DNA from: Clostridia bacterium
GTDB lineage: Bacteria > Bacillota > Clostridia > Oscillospirales > CAG-272
Direction of reading: 5' to 3'
Assembly (NCBI GenBank): GCA_017461945.1
Contig: JAFTSB010000021.1
Coordinates: 1 to 64,000 of the forward strand
Length of the DNA stretch: 64,000 nt
The position numbers and the translations under genes were made by a program. The notes beneath the pieces were generated by a model. It ran no database searches and was not told where the DNA came from. It was given only the letters and a program-made list of their open reading frames with translations. Every line of letters starts with the position of its first letter. Within the stretch, counting starts at the first letter, position 1. Of this stretch, positions 33,859 through 42,351 are shown in pieces.

Positions 33859-35265
33859 TCAGATCTTATTTTGTTTCTTACAGCTTTCCCACAGACGTTG
33901 GATGCCTGCCTGCAGCTGTGCTGGGTCAAGGCCGGAGTAATTCAATACCAGAGTGTGCGTGTCGGGTGCATTTTGATCCTGTCCAATGCGATAATCTCCC
34001 AAAAACGCCACCCGTATGCCCACTTTTTCAAACAAGTCACGTAATTCTCGGTCGGTGCGGGTGGTGTGGATCTGCACCAGAAAATGCAATCCGGCATCGG
34101 CTTCCTTCACGGTGATCCATCGGGCAAAGGGCGAGTCCTCCAGCACCCCGATGACCCCATTCCGACGGGCGCGGTAAAAGGTGCGCATACGGTGCAGGTG
34201 GCGGTCAAAATGCCCTTCTCGCAAAAAGCGTGCCAGCGTATATTGCTCAAAGGCCGGTACCGGGCAGGCATAAAAGCCTAGACGCTGGCGGTACAGGGGC
34301 AGCAGATCCAAGGGCAGCACCATATAGCTGATACGCATAGAAGGGGCAATGGTTTTGGAAAAGGTGTTGATGTAGATCACACGCCCCACCTCATCCATTT
34401 GGAAAAGAGGCGGAATGGGACGACCGGTAAAGCGAAATTCGCTGTCATAGTCGTCCTCGATGATATACCGATCCCCCTCGCTCATCCATTGCAGCAGGGC
34501 GCGGCGACGGGGCGCAGGGGTCACGATGCCCGTGGGGAAATGGTGATTGGGGGAAATGTGCAGCACCTCCACCCCAAGATCGGTCAGCTCATGAGAGCTA
34601 ACGCCCTCCTCTCCCACCGTTACGGGTGCGAAATCCACCCCGTTGAGGTGGTAAATGCGAGCAATTTTACTGTAGCCGGGATCCTCCAGCCCATATCGCC
34701 GCTGTCGCCCCAGCAGCTGAAGCAGCAGGTGATACAGGTATTCGGTTCCCGCACCGATGACGATCTGATCGGCGGTGACCGACATTCCGCGCCCCTCGCG
34801 CAGATAGTCGGCAATGGCCTCGCGCAAGGCGATGGCTCCGGCCGCCGGAACGGGGGCCAGCAACCGTTCCCCCTCGTCAGCAAGGGTGCGTCGCATCAGC
34901 GTTGCCCAAAGGGAAAAGGGGAACCGAGAGCCGTCGGTGGCATTGGCCACCAGATCCAGCTCTATGGAAGGCGTTATGGGCGTGGGCGGCGCAGGCGGTG
35001 GCGTGGGGGGTGCGGCACGCAGGGGAGCGGGGGGCAGGTCGGACACAAAATAGCCCCGTCGCTCCTTGGCCACGATGTACCCCTCGGCGATCAGCTGCTC
35101 ATAGGCGTTTTGCACCGTATTGATGCTGATGCCATGATGCTCGGCCAGACGGCGCTTGGAGGGGAGCCGTTCACCGGGTGCCAGCGCTCCCGACAGAATA
35201 TCGGCGCGCAGCGCCGCCGGCAACGTATCGCACAGCTTGCCGCCCGAAAGATCGTAGGTATGCAT
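33859..35265 (-). CDS. MocR/PdxR-type regulator (GntR HTH fused to aminotransferase domain)
   Basis: 468 residues with GGGAGGGG upstream. A GntR winged helix spans ~10-75 (LPSKRRLAEHHGISINTVQNAY). A Pro/Ala-rich linker (~78-97) joins a class I aminotransferase-like domain that keeps the PLP lysine in NTFSKTIAPSMRI and the DDYDSEF aspartate. MocR proteins bind PLP or its adducts and control vitamin B6, GABA, taurine or amino-acid genes. No pdxST or transport genes lie next to it, so its target is unclear; the divergent neighbour is a gene-free repeat region. Confidence 0.92.
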   Translation of the reverse strand: MHTYDLSGGKLCDTLPAALRADILSGALAPGERLPSKRRLAEHHGISINTVQNAYEQLIAEGYIVAKERRGYFVSDLPPAPLRAAPPTPPPAPPTPITPSIELDLVANATDGSRFPFSLWATLMRRTLADEGERLLAPVPAAGAIALREAIADYLREGRGMSVTADQIVIGAGTEYLYHLLLQLLGRQRRYGLEDPGYSKIARIYHLNGVDFAPVTVGEEGVSSHELTDLGVEVLHISPNHHFPTGIVTPAPRRRALLQWMSEGDRYIIEDDYDSEFRFTGRPIPPLFQMDEVGRVIYINTFSKTIAPSMRISYMVLPLDLLPLYRQRLGFYACPVPAFEQYTLARFLREGHFDRHLHRMRTFYRARRNGVIGVLEDSPFARWITVKEADAGLHFLVQIHTTRTDRELRDLFEKVGIRVAFLGDYRIGQDQNAPDTHTLVLNYSGLDPAQLQAGIQRLWESCKKQNKI

Positions 35266-35397
35266 CTGATCCCCTCCCTTTGCTTGATTTTCTCCATTTT
35301 ATCATATCAGAGTGAAAAATGCAAGGGGCAATGTCTTTGCCGCGCGTTGCGGCGCGATGCATTTCTGCGATGGGTATTGGAGGCGAGACGTCGTGGG

Positions 35398-35484
35398 CAC
35401 CGACCCCTACCGGGTTTGTACGGACATTGCGAACGGACGGGGTGTTGGTCGCGGAGGCGGACGACCGATGGTCGCCCCTACAGG
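35398..35484. repeat. 87-bp direct repeat, copy 1
   Basis: Starts CCGACCCCTACCGGG and ends GTCGCCCCTACAGGTT. A near-identical copy lies 182 bp to the right (35580-35666) with two differences. It is part of the 493-bp gene-free stretch 35266-35758. Short open frames across it are repeat translations, not genes. Confidence 0.8.
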
Positions 35485-35579
35485 TTGGCGCGAACGCCCC
35501 AAAGGCTTCCCCCCTTGTGGAGGAGGCTCCCGCCAAGGGCGGGTGGTGAGGGGCGCCAGATTTCGGGTCGTCGAAGGCG

Positions 35580-35666
35580 CCGACCCCTACCGGGTTTGTA
35601 CGGACATTGCGAACGGACGGGATGTTGGTCGCGGAGACGGACGACCGATGGTCGCCCCTACAGGTT
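35580..35666. repeat. 87-bp direct repeat, copy 2
   Basis: Second copy of the unit at 35398-35484. Between the copies lies a stretch with small inverted repeats (CCCGCCAAGGGCGGG type). Sequence of this style (..GTCGCCCCTAC..) also appears once at ~43410-43445. Confidence 0.8.
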
Positions 35667-35728
35667 TGTGCGAACATTGCGCGCGGATGGAGCATCTCTC
35701 CTCCAAAGGCAGGCCTTGTTACAGAAAA

Positions 35729-35760
35729 GCCGCAGGCGTTATAACGCCTGCGGCAATTTT
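35729..35760 (-). terminator. Terminator of the GH42-like gene
   Basis: 26-base perfect palindrome (35729-35754), followed on the minus strand by TTTTCTG; it immediately follows the stop of the leftward gene. Confidence 0.8.
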
Positions 35761-37555
35761 ACTCGTCAATTTGAAATAGTGCGGTATCACAAGGGGCAAG
35801 CGTAAAGGTGAGGGTCTGCCCCGCGACACGCAGGTCAGCAGCACCAAACAAAGGGGTCACCTTGCGCGGCTGGGGCAAAACAAGTCGCTTTTCGCCACCC
35901 GTTTCACTATGTAATGCCACGTAGCCGTTGCCCGCGTACACCACGTCGCCGCCCCGGGCATACAGATGTACGCCGGCCTTTTTGAGAAATTCCACCTGCT
36001 CGTCAAGAGACAGAAAGGGATGCTCAAGCGTGGCGGTCAAATAGGGAATGCCCTGCTTGCGGCAAAGGGCCATAGCGCGCTCCCCTGCGGGAGACGGAAT
36101 GGGCGAGGGAAAGATCACAGCCTTATATTTGTGCAAAAAATCGGCAGCACCCTCCACCATTTCCCCATCAAAGGGCGCCCCCACGTTGCCGGTGATGATG
36201 CGATTTTGAGGAACGGCTCTGTCGGCGGCGTGTGATGCACCCAGATTCCCTTTGGCGCGTTCGTCGGCCAGCACTGCCACCTCGGCGGCAAAATCGCGTT
36301 TTTTGCGAGAAAGCGCCCCCTCCTGTATCCGCTTCAGCTCGGTCAGCGTTTTCATCAGCAGCGGATCGGCGTACCAGCCGCCCCACATATCAAACCACCA
36401 GATACCCGAATCCTTGGTCAACTGATGGGCAAAGCACTTACGCAATGCCGCCCGGGAAAGCTCGGGCGTGGGCGGCCCTGACCACACCGAGGGGGCACCG
36501 GGCTTGGCGGTGGGATAAATATCCTCGGGGTACACACCGGGGCGAGACTCCTGTATGCCCATTGTCAGATAAGTGCGGATGTCGCACTCCACAAAGGCCA
36601 GCTTGCCGTGGCGCTTGATGGCATCCACCGGCATCATATCCGCCCAGTCGATGCCAAAGCGGCGGGCGTGGGTATAAGCATTGGGGGAGGAAAAGAAATC
36701 CAGATAGGGCGAATCCAGCAGCATCCGCAGGGCGCAGGAGCCCACGTTGACAGAGGAGCGCTCAAAGACATAGCCGTAAAAAGCGCCCACCACCTGTTGG
36801 TTATCGGTTTCCTCTTTTACAGCTTTTGCAAAGTGCTCCAGGCTTTTTGCCACGCAAGCGTTACCAAATTCCACATACCGTTTTGCGTTTTCGTCGACAC
36901 AAGCATCATCTCCGCGCAAGCGCGAAAAGTCGGGAACGGGTGCGTTTTTCACACCGTATTGCTCCTCCATATAGCGGCGGTAGCCGCGAACCAAGACAGG
37001 CGCGGGATAGCCGCACAGATCGTGGAAAAACCACTCCTGGGTCTGTCCGCCGCACAGCTGCCAGCCCGCAATGCGCGGGGCATAATCTGCCGCCTTGATG
37101 TGGGAAACGATCTGTCGCAGCAGCGCGGCACCGTCACGGCGAAAGACCTCGGAGCCAAGAAATTCACGCCGCCCACCCTTGGGAGTGTCAATGCATTCCT
37201 CATCGTTTTGCACCGTCCACCAACGGGGCATGCTGACATAGATGCGCGGGAAAATATAGGCATCGGGGCAGGCGCGCAGGATCTTGCGTACCGCATCCTC
37301 AAACTCGCTATAATCCGGGCGCTCCGGATCTTCAAACACACCCACGCGAAAGGGGGTAAAGCCGGTCACCGCGCTATTGATGGGCAACGTGGTCATAGAG
37401 ACGTTTACAAAAAAGATGCGATACCCTGCCTGCACAAAATCCGCATAGCGGCTGCGCTCCTCAAAATAGGTGGTATATGCCGCGGCAGGGGTCAGTACAC
37501 CGTCGATCCTGAGCTCGGTTCTGCCGTCCACGCGCTGAATGGTACTGCTTAGCAT
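35759..37555 (-). CDS. Putative glycoside hydrolase (GH42-like barrel)
   Basis: 598 residues. The central part has the look of a clan GH-A barrel: FPRIYVSMPRWW, RIAGWQLCGGQTQEWFFHD, DFFSSPNAYTHARRFG, then KLAFVECDIRTYL, where the Glu would be the nucleophile on strand 7, and GIWWFDMWGGWYADP. A C-terminal region (~430-520) resembles the GH42 trimerisation (glutamine-amidotransferase-like) domain, ending in a beta-sandwich. No signal peptide. The usual acid/base NE pair is not evident (GWQLCGGQ instead), so activity is uncertain. It is a single gene with its own promoter and terminator. Confidence 0.55.
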   Translation of the reverse strand: MLSSTIQRVDGRTELRIDGVLTPAAAYTTYFEERSRYADFVQAGYRIFFVNVSMTTLPINSAVTGFTPFRVGVFEDPERPDYSEFEDAVRKILRACPDAYIFPRIYVSMPRWWTVQNDEECIDTPKGGRREFLGSEVFRRDGAALLRQIVSHIKAADYAPRIAGWQLCGGQTQEWFFHDLCGYPAPVLVRGYRRYMEEQYGVKNAPVPDFSRLRGDDACVDENAKRYVEFGNACVAKSLEHFAKAVKEETDNQQVVGAFYGYVFERSSVNVGSCALRMLLDSPYLDFFSSPNAYTHARRFGIDWADMMPVDAIKRHGKLAFVECDIRTYLTMGIQESRPGVYPEDIYPTAKPGAPSVWSGPPTPELSRAALRKCFAHQLTKDSGIWWFDMWGGWYADPLLMKTLTELKRIQEGALSRKKRDFAAEVAVLADERAKGNLGASHAADRAVPQNRIITGNVGAPFDGEMVEGAADFLHKYKAVIFPSPIPSPAGERAMALCRKQGIPYLTATLEHPFLSLDEQVEFLKKAGVHLYARGGDVVYAGNGYVALHSETGGEKRLVLPQPRKVTPLFGAADLRVAGQTLTFTLAPCDTALFQIDE

Positions 37556-37584
37556 TGCGATCCTCCCTTCTCTTTTTCTCCTTT

Positions 37585-37612
37585 ATTATATCACATTTGG
37601 GCGTGCTTACAA
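37585..37612 (-). promoter_or_regulatory. Promoter of the GH42-like gene
   Basis: Minus strand TTGTAA (37607-37612), 16-bp spacer, TATAAT (37585-37590) with an upstream TG (extended -10), 30 bp before the start. Confidence 0.65.
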
Positions 37613-37699
37613 CCCCCTGTTTTTTCTCGCTTGCGCATTGGAGCTCTACGATACGTAGAGTGGGCACGTCAAAAATTTTGCTCAATTTTTCATTTTGGG

Positions 37700-37728
37700 T
37701 TGACATTTGATAAATCGGCTTTTATAAT
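37700..37728 (+). promoter_or_regulatory. Promoter of the epimerase-like paralogues A and B
   Basis: TTGACA (37700-37705), 17-bp spacer, TATAAT (37723-37728): both consensus hexamers, 49 bp before the start of paralogue A. Confidence 0.88.
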
Positions 37729-37776
37729 GAAATTGCCTTTTATATTAGGTATTTTAAATTTCGGAGGTACTGTTTT

Positions 37777-38721
37777 ATGTTGAAGGTTGGCGTTCAGTCC
37801 GCGGGCTGGTACCGCAAGGACGACCCCATGGGCTCCTTTGAATACATCAAGGAGTGCGGCTTTGAGTCCATTGATTTCAATATCGACCATTATCTGAATG
37901 TAAGCAAACTGGTTAAGGAAGGCGTTTACCCCTCCTTCTTCGATCAGAGCGTTGAGGAGATCCTACAGTTCTTCACCCCCCTGAAGGAGGCCAGCGAAAA
38001 GACCGGCGTAATCATCGGCCAGATGCACGCGCCCTTCCCGGTGTGGTTCAAGGATAAGGACGAGGTCAACGATTATATCTTTATGGCGCTGGATAAGTGC
38101 TTTGCCGTTTGTGAGTACGTGGGCTGCCCTGCCATTGTGGTGCACCCCATCAACCGCTCTACCAAGGAAAAGGAATGGGACACCAACCTGGCCATTTATC
38201 GCCGTTTGATCCCTGTGATTCAGAAATACAAGGGCGTTAAGATCTGCCTGGAGAACATCTTCAGCCGCCGCCCCGGCCGCATCATCGAGGGCCGCTTGGC
38301 CAACGCCACCGACGCTTGCCGTATGATCGACATTCTCAACCAGGAGGCCGGCGGCGATTACTTCGGCTTCTGCCTGGATGTGGGTCACGCCAATCTGACC
38401 AACCGTAACATCAAGGAGTATGTCAAGGAGTTGGGTCACAGACTGACCATCCTGCACATTCACGACAACAACGGACAGGAGGATCTGCATATGATCCCCT
38501 ACTCCTATCTGGCCGTACCCGCCAGCCATGTCTGCGACTGGCAGGGCTTTGTAGAGGGCCTGAAGGAGATCGGCTATCCCGGCGTGATCGCCTTTGAGAC
38601 CTTCCGCATCTTCTCGGCCTATCCCAAGGCTGTACACACCCAGGTTCTGAAGCTGATCTCGGGCATTGGCCACTATTGGGCAGAGTGCATCGACGACCCC
38701 GCTTGGCCCCCCGTAAAATAA
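37777..38721 (+). CDS. Sugar phosphate isomerase/epimerase-like TIM-barrel, paralogue A
   Basis: 314 residues, CGGAGG upstream. The first of four paralogues in 7 kb. It opens with GVQSAGWYRKDDP and shows the metal/acid-base landmarks of the family: QMHAPFPVW near 88, VVHP near 126, CLENIF near 160, CLDVGHAN near 205, LHIHDNNG near 225 and the last glutamate in AFETF. The family includes inositol and keto-sugar epimerases; the substrate is unknown. It ends DPAWPPVK, a tail shared only with paralogue B, from which it is separated by a 53-bp spacer with a hairpin. Confidence 0.85.
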   Translation: MLKVGVQSAGWYRKDDPMGSFEYIKECGFESIDFNIDHYLNVSKLVKEGVYPSFFDQSVEEILQFFTPLKEASEKTGVIIGQMHAPFPVWFKDKDEVNDYIFMALDKCFAVCEYVGCPAIVVHPINRSTKEKEWDTNLAIYRRLIPVIQKYKGVKICLENIFSRRPGRIIEGRLANATDACRMIDILNQEAGGDYFGFCLDVGHANLTNRNIKEYVKELGHRLTILHIHDNNGQEDLHMIPYSYLAVPASHVCDWQGFVEGLKEIGYPGVIAFETFRIFSAYPKAVHTQVLKLISGIGHYWAECIDDPAWPPVK

Positions 38722-38727
38722 CAGTTT

Positions 38728-38752
38728 TATAGGCGCGGTCTCCGCGCCTATA
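38728..38752 (+). other. Intercistronic hairpin between paralogues A and B
   Basis: TATAGGCGCGG (38728-38738), loop TCT, CCGCGCCTATA (38742-38752), no T-run. It probably marks RNA processing or partial termination between the two genes. Confidence 0.55.
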
Positions 38753-38774
38753 TTCATAATAAAAAGGAGATTTT

Positions 38775-39722
38775 ATGCTGAAAGTTGGTGTACAATCCTG
38801 CGGTTTTTATCGGGATGACGACCCCGTAGGATCTTTGAATTATATCAAAGCCCGTGGCTTTGAATCCATTGATTTTAACATTGATCTGAAAATGCCGATC
38901 GGGCGATTGGCCAAGCAGGCCAGCGGCCCCTATGAATCCTTTTTCAGCAAGAGCGTGGAAGAAATACTGAACTTTTACCGCCCCCTGAAGGAGGCCATTG
39001 CCATCACGGGCGTCACCGTAGATCAGATGCACGCGCCCTTCCCCAGCTATGTTGTGGGAATGGATGAGCTAAACGACTATCTGTTTGAGGCTGTTGTGAA
39101 ATGCATGGCGGTCTGTCAGCTGATCGGTTGCCCCGCTATTGTGGTGCATCCCACCGCCCGTTCTACCTATCAAAAGGAATGGGATACCAACCTGGCTAAC
39201 TATCGCCGTTTGATTCCTGCCGCCAAAAAATATGGGGTAAAGGTCTGCCTGGAGAATATTTCCAACCGCCGCCCCGGCCGCATCATCGAGGGACGCCTTT
39301 CCAATGCTTCGGATGCCTGCTTGCTGATCGACACCCTGAACGCCGAGGCGGGCGAGGAGCTGTTTGGCTTTTGCTTTGACGTGGGTCACGCCAATATGAC
39401 CGCCCGAAATATGAAGGAATACGTGAAGGAGCTGGGACACCGTTTGACCATCCTGCACATTCACGATAACGACGGCAAAGAGGATATGCACATGATCCCC
39501 TATTCCTATCTGGCCACCCCCACCAGCCATTCCGTTGATTGGCAGGGCTTTGTAGAGGGGTTGAAGGAGATCGGTTATCAGGGCGTGCTGGGCTTTGAGA
39601 TCTGTCGGATGTGGCTGGCTTATCCCAAGGCGGTGCACGATCAGGCCCTGGAGCTGGTCAGCGGCATTGGCCACTATTGGGCAGAGTGCATCGACGACCC
39701 TGCTTGGCCCCCTGTGAAATAA
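38775..39722 (+). CDS. Sugar phosphate isomerase/epimerase-like TIM-barrel, paralogue B
   Basis: 315 residues, AAAGGAG upstream. It is the closest relative of paralogue A: long stretches of near identity, including RRPGRIIEGRL and the last ~20 residues, also at DNA level, so the pair arose by recent tandem duplication. The active-site motifs are retained (QMHAPFPS, VVHP, CLENIS, CFDVGHAN, LHIHDNDG, GFEIC). The active-site-side loop LKMPIGRLAKQASGP differs from A (HYLNVSKLVKEGVYP), which might change substrate choice. Confidence 0.85.
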   Translation: MLKVGVQSCGFYRDDDPVGSLNYIKARGFESIDFNIDLKMPIGRLAKQASGPYESFFSKSVEEILNFYRPLKEAIAITGVTVDQMHAPFPSYVVGMDELNDYLFEAVVKCMAVCQLIGCPAIVVHPTARSTYQKEWDTNLANYRRLIPAAKKYGVKVCLENISNRRPGRIIEGRLSNASDACLLIDTLNAEAGEELFGFCFDVGHANMTARNMKEYVKELGHRLTILHIHDNDGKEDMHMIPYSYLATPTSHSVDWQGFVEGLKEIGYQGVLGFEICRMWLAYPKAVHDQALELVSGIGHYWAECIDDPAWPPVK

Positions 39723-39733
39723 ATCGAATCATA

Positions 39734-39991
39734 ACCACCACTTCAAGTGGTGGTATGCACCGTGCCTTCAAGGCAAAAGTGCTAACGACATCGAAAGACA
39801 TCCTGAACAATAAACATTAGTAATTATCGCCCCTCTGCCGAAAATTCGGCAAAGCCTCGCCCTTGGGGAGAGGTGGCGGCGGAGCCGACGGAGAGGGGGT
39901 ATTTTCTGCCCTCTCACCCGCCTTCGCGGGAGCTCTCCCATAGGGAGAGCTTATGGCTAAAGCATTTTTATTCCACCACTTCAAGTGGTGG
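39734..39991. mobile_element. Possible non-autonomous IS200/IS605-like remnant
   Basis: Two copies of the same palindrome CCACCACTTCAAGTGGTGG lie 239 bp apart (39735-39753 and 39973-39991). Such subterminal hairpins mark the ends of IS200/IS605 elements, which TnpA recognises. No transposase frame lies between; the interior holds a Clostridia-type intergenic repeat. It separates paralogue B from an unrelated membrane-protein gene. The hairpins are seen; the IS200/IS605 origin is inference. Confidence 0.4.
39830..39951. repeat. Clostridia-type intergenic repeat
   Basis: Composed of nested hairpins: CCGAAAATTCGG (39838-39849), a GGGGAGAGGTGGCGGCGGAGCC segment, and CTCTCCCATAGGGAGAG (39933-39949). 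Elements of this style (..GGGGAGAGGTGGC..GACGGAGAGGG..) are scattered in many gut Firmicutes genomes. No coding frame. Confidence 0.55.
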
Positions 39992-40016
39992 TTTATGTAC
40001 CCTGAAGGCTACAAGC

Positions 40017-40054
40017 AAAGAGGTGTGAACAGCGTGCTGTTCACACCTCTTTAT
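40017..40054 (+). terminator. Intrinsic terminator before the 40163 gene
   Basis: 17-bp perfect stem (40017-40033 with 40036-40052) with a 2-base centre and flanking A/T tracts. It would stop transcripts from the A/B paralogues before the membrane-protein gene. Confidence 0.75.
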
Positions 40055-40162
40055 ATTTATGAATTTTTTGTCAAATTCTATTGACATATTGTGAATGAAA
40101 TATTAAAATGGTGTTATGATGCATAGATATGTATCATAAAACATCCGAAAAGGAGAAAAGAA

Positions 40163-42223
40163 ATGAACGCATCTGTAAAAAAGATCGTGTGTTTGGTTCT
40201 TGCGATCATCATGGTTGCCACCGTGGGTCTGACGGCATTGTTCACCCTGACCGGCGCTATTTTCACCAAGAAGATCACCGATCAAGAGGAATTGGGTGAG
40301 CTGTACACCAAAGGCAGCCTCACCTCTGCTGTTGTGGTTGACGAGGTAGAGGTCAGCCTTGGCACCGTTATGGACTATATGAGCTACAAGCGTCTGATCA
40401 AGCTTGTGGTCACTCAGAATGTCCACGAGGGCAAGGTCAGAGATGTGGACGAGAGAATCGCTGACCGAACCGAGGACCTTGTACAGGCACAAATGTCCCT
40501 GGCAGCCTATCAGTTGGGCTACACCGGCTCTCACGATCCCGAATCCTCGGAGTACAAGAACTTCCAGAGCAACGTGGAGTATAAGAGAGAAGGCATCGCC
40601 GCTATCCAAGAGGATATCGACGAGATGGAGGCCGAAAAGGCCGCTCTGATCCTGGAGCACGAGAAGTATCTGGCCGACAACTACACCGAAGAGGACTTCA
40701 CCGCCCTGACCGACGCCTTTGGCGAGGCAGACTTTATCAACGCATTGGGCTTTGCTTACCTCTTTGGCGGCGGCTTTGGTGTAAACGATGAGGGCCGTGC
40801 GGCTGTCATCCACGCCGAGGAGGCCACCGAGGAGGGCGAGGGCACCCTTGCCGAGCAAACCTTTGAGGCTTATGTAGCTGCACTGGCAAAGAAGGCCGCC
40901 AAGGGCGCTTACTTCTCCACCAAGACCAACTATGTTCTGCCCAGCATTCTGGCTCTGATGGCTGCTTATGCCGGTCTCTTCCTGGCTCTGCTGTTTGCCA
41001 TCATCCTTGTGATCAATTTTGTCATCAAGCTGCTGGTTCTGCTGAAGAACCTGAAGAACGCAGACGAAGCTCTGCTGGATAAGCTGAAATCCGGCCCTCT
41101 GATGGGCTTTGTTGTAGCCATGCTGCTGATCTTCTCCTTCCTGAAGGTTGGCATGGGCTCCGAGGCCGTCATGGGCGGCTGCGTGATCGTTGGCATCGTA
41201 TTCCTTGGTGTCAACTGTCTGATCGGTGCCATTGGCAAGCTGATGGAGTGCAACTTCAACTCCGAAAAGGTGCTGAAGGCCGGCATCAGCGTTGTCAGCG
41301 CCGTGTTGGCAGTTCTGTTGCTTTCCGCTTCTCTTGGCGTGGCAACCGGTGCCGTCACTTGCGACAAGCTGGCAGACTTTGAAAAGAGCAGCTATGAGGT
41401 TCGCTGGAACGACCGCTTCACCGAGCTTTACAAGGAGGCCGAAAATAACGGCACGGAGATCACCCCCGAGGTGCTGGACGAAATGAAGAACAAGGCCGGC
41501 TCCTACGCGCATGAGAATCTGGATGTGAAATTCAACATGACCACGCTGATGATCATCATTGGCTGGGTAGGTGCCATCACCGCTTCCATCGGCCTGACCT
41601 GCGTACTGTGCAGAATCGCATTCCGCACCTATAAAGCCAAGACCGGAGAGGTCAGACCCTACAACGCACAGTTCTTTGTGGCTGCATGCCTGCTGGTTTG
41701 CGGCGTGCTGCTTTCCATGGGTACCATTTCGGATATGGACAGCCTGAATACCACTCTCCACGAGGGCAAGTATGCCATCCTCACCTCCGAGTATGAGCTG
41801 GACGGCAGCTATGACAAGCTGGCGATGGAGACCCTCACCGAGGAGCGCAAGCTGACCGTTGCCTTTGTTGACGAGCTGAACAAGCAGATCGACGAGACCT
41901 CTGACGAGGAGGCTAAAAAGGCATTGACCATGGTCCGTGACAACGGCCTGCGTTCCATTAACTACACCGACAACCGTATGGAGGAGCTGACGGATACCGA
42001 CATTCCTACCGTTTCCATCATTCTCTTTGCCGTACTGCTGCTGGTCTGCGAGATTGCATACAAGATCGTACCCGGCAAGGTTGCAAAGCTGATGCCCGAG
42101 GAGCTGCTTGTCTGCGGTGAAAAGCAGAGCGAGGAGGCAGAAGCTGCTGAGCCTGCCGAGGCTGAAGCTGCTGAAGCAACCGAAGCGCAGGAAGAGCCTG
42201 CCACCGAAGAAAAGGCAGAATAA
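40163..42223 (+). CDS. Hypothetical multi-domain membrane protein
   Basis: 686 residues, AAAAGGAGA upstream; family not recognised. An N-terminal hydrophobic segment (residues ~8-34) may be a signal anchor. A long, charged, helical, coiled-coil-like region covers ~95-180. Then come membrane segments at ~268-300, 315-335, 340-360, 378-400, 460-485, 500-520 and 608-630, with soluble helical stretches between. The C-terminal ~45 residues are almost only Ala and Glu repeats (EEAEAAEPAEAEAAEATEA). No Cys or catalytic motifs stand out. It is inserted between epimerase paralogues B and C with its own terminator. Confidence 0.75.
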   Translation: MNASVKKIVCLVLAIIMVATVGLTALFTLTGAIFTKKITDQEELGELYTKGSLTSAVVVDEVEVSLGTVMDYMSYKRLIKLVVTQNVHEGKVRDVDERIADRTEDLVQAQMSLAAYQLGYTGSHDPESSEYKNFQSNVEYKREGIAAIQEDIDEMEAEKAALILEHEKYLADNYTEEDFTALTDAFGEADFINALGFAYLFGGGFGVNDEGRAAVIHAEEATEEGEGTLAEQTFEAYVAALAKKAAKGAYFSTKTNYVLPSILALMAAYAGLFLALLFAIILVINFVIKLLVLLKNLKNADEALLDKLKSGPLMGFVVAMLLIFSFLKVGMGSEAVMGGCVIVGIVFLGVNCLIGAIGKLMECNFNSEKVLKAGISVVSAVLAVLLLSASLGVATGAVTCDKLADFEKSSYEVRWNDRFTELYKEAENNGTEITPEVLDEMKNKAGSYAHENLDVKFNMTTLMIIIGWVGAITASIGLTCVLCRIAFRTYKAKTGEVRPYNAQFFVAACLLVCGVLLSMGTISDMDSLNTTLHEGKYAILTSEYELDGSYDKLAMETLTEERKLTVAFVDELNKQIDETSDEEAKKALTMVRDNGLRSINYTDNRMEELTDTDIPTVSIILFAVLLLVCEIAYKIVPGKVAKLMPEELLVCGEKQSEEAEAAEPAEAEAAEATEAQEEPATEEKAE

Positions 42224-42246
42224 TTCCCGATCGCAACATACCACCC

Positions 42247-42280
42247 AACGCACCTGCCCAACGGCAGGTGCGTTATTTTT
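42247..42280 (+). terminator. Terminator of the hypothetical membrane protein gene
   Basis: 12-bp stem 42247-42258 with 42263-42274, CAAC loop, then ATTTTT. Confidence 0.88.
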
Positions 42281-42351
42281 AAAAAAAACGCGCACGCTTG
42301 ACAAAAATGTGATATAATGCAATTATCAGATGCTGATAGGAGGATCACACG

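Noticed and set aside
35398..35666. CRISPR array
   Set aside because: Only two copies of an 87-bp unit; no regular short repeats with unique spacers and no cas genes.
35312..35779. Open frames through the 35.4-35.7 kb repeats with internal repeats (DPYRVCTDIANG)
   Set aside because: They translate a DNA repeat, are found in several frames on both strands, and have no ribosome site.
38728..38752. Riboswitch between epimerase paralogues A and B
   Set aside because: A single simple hairpin with no conserved aptamer features.
40103..42322. 739-codon open frame on the minus strand opposite the membrane-protein gene
   Set aside because: Gln/Gly/His-rich composition typical of antisense frames; the plus-strand frame has a ribosome site, membrane helices and a terminator.
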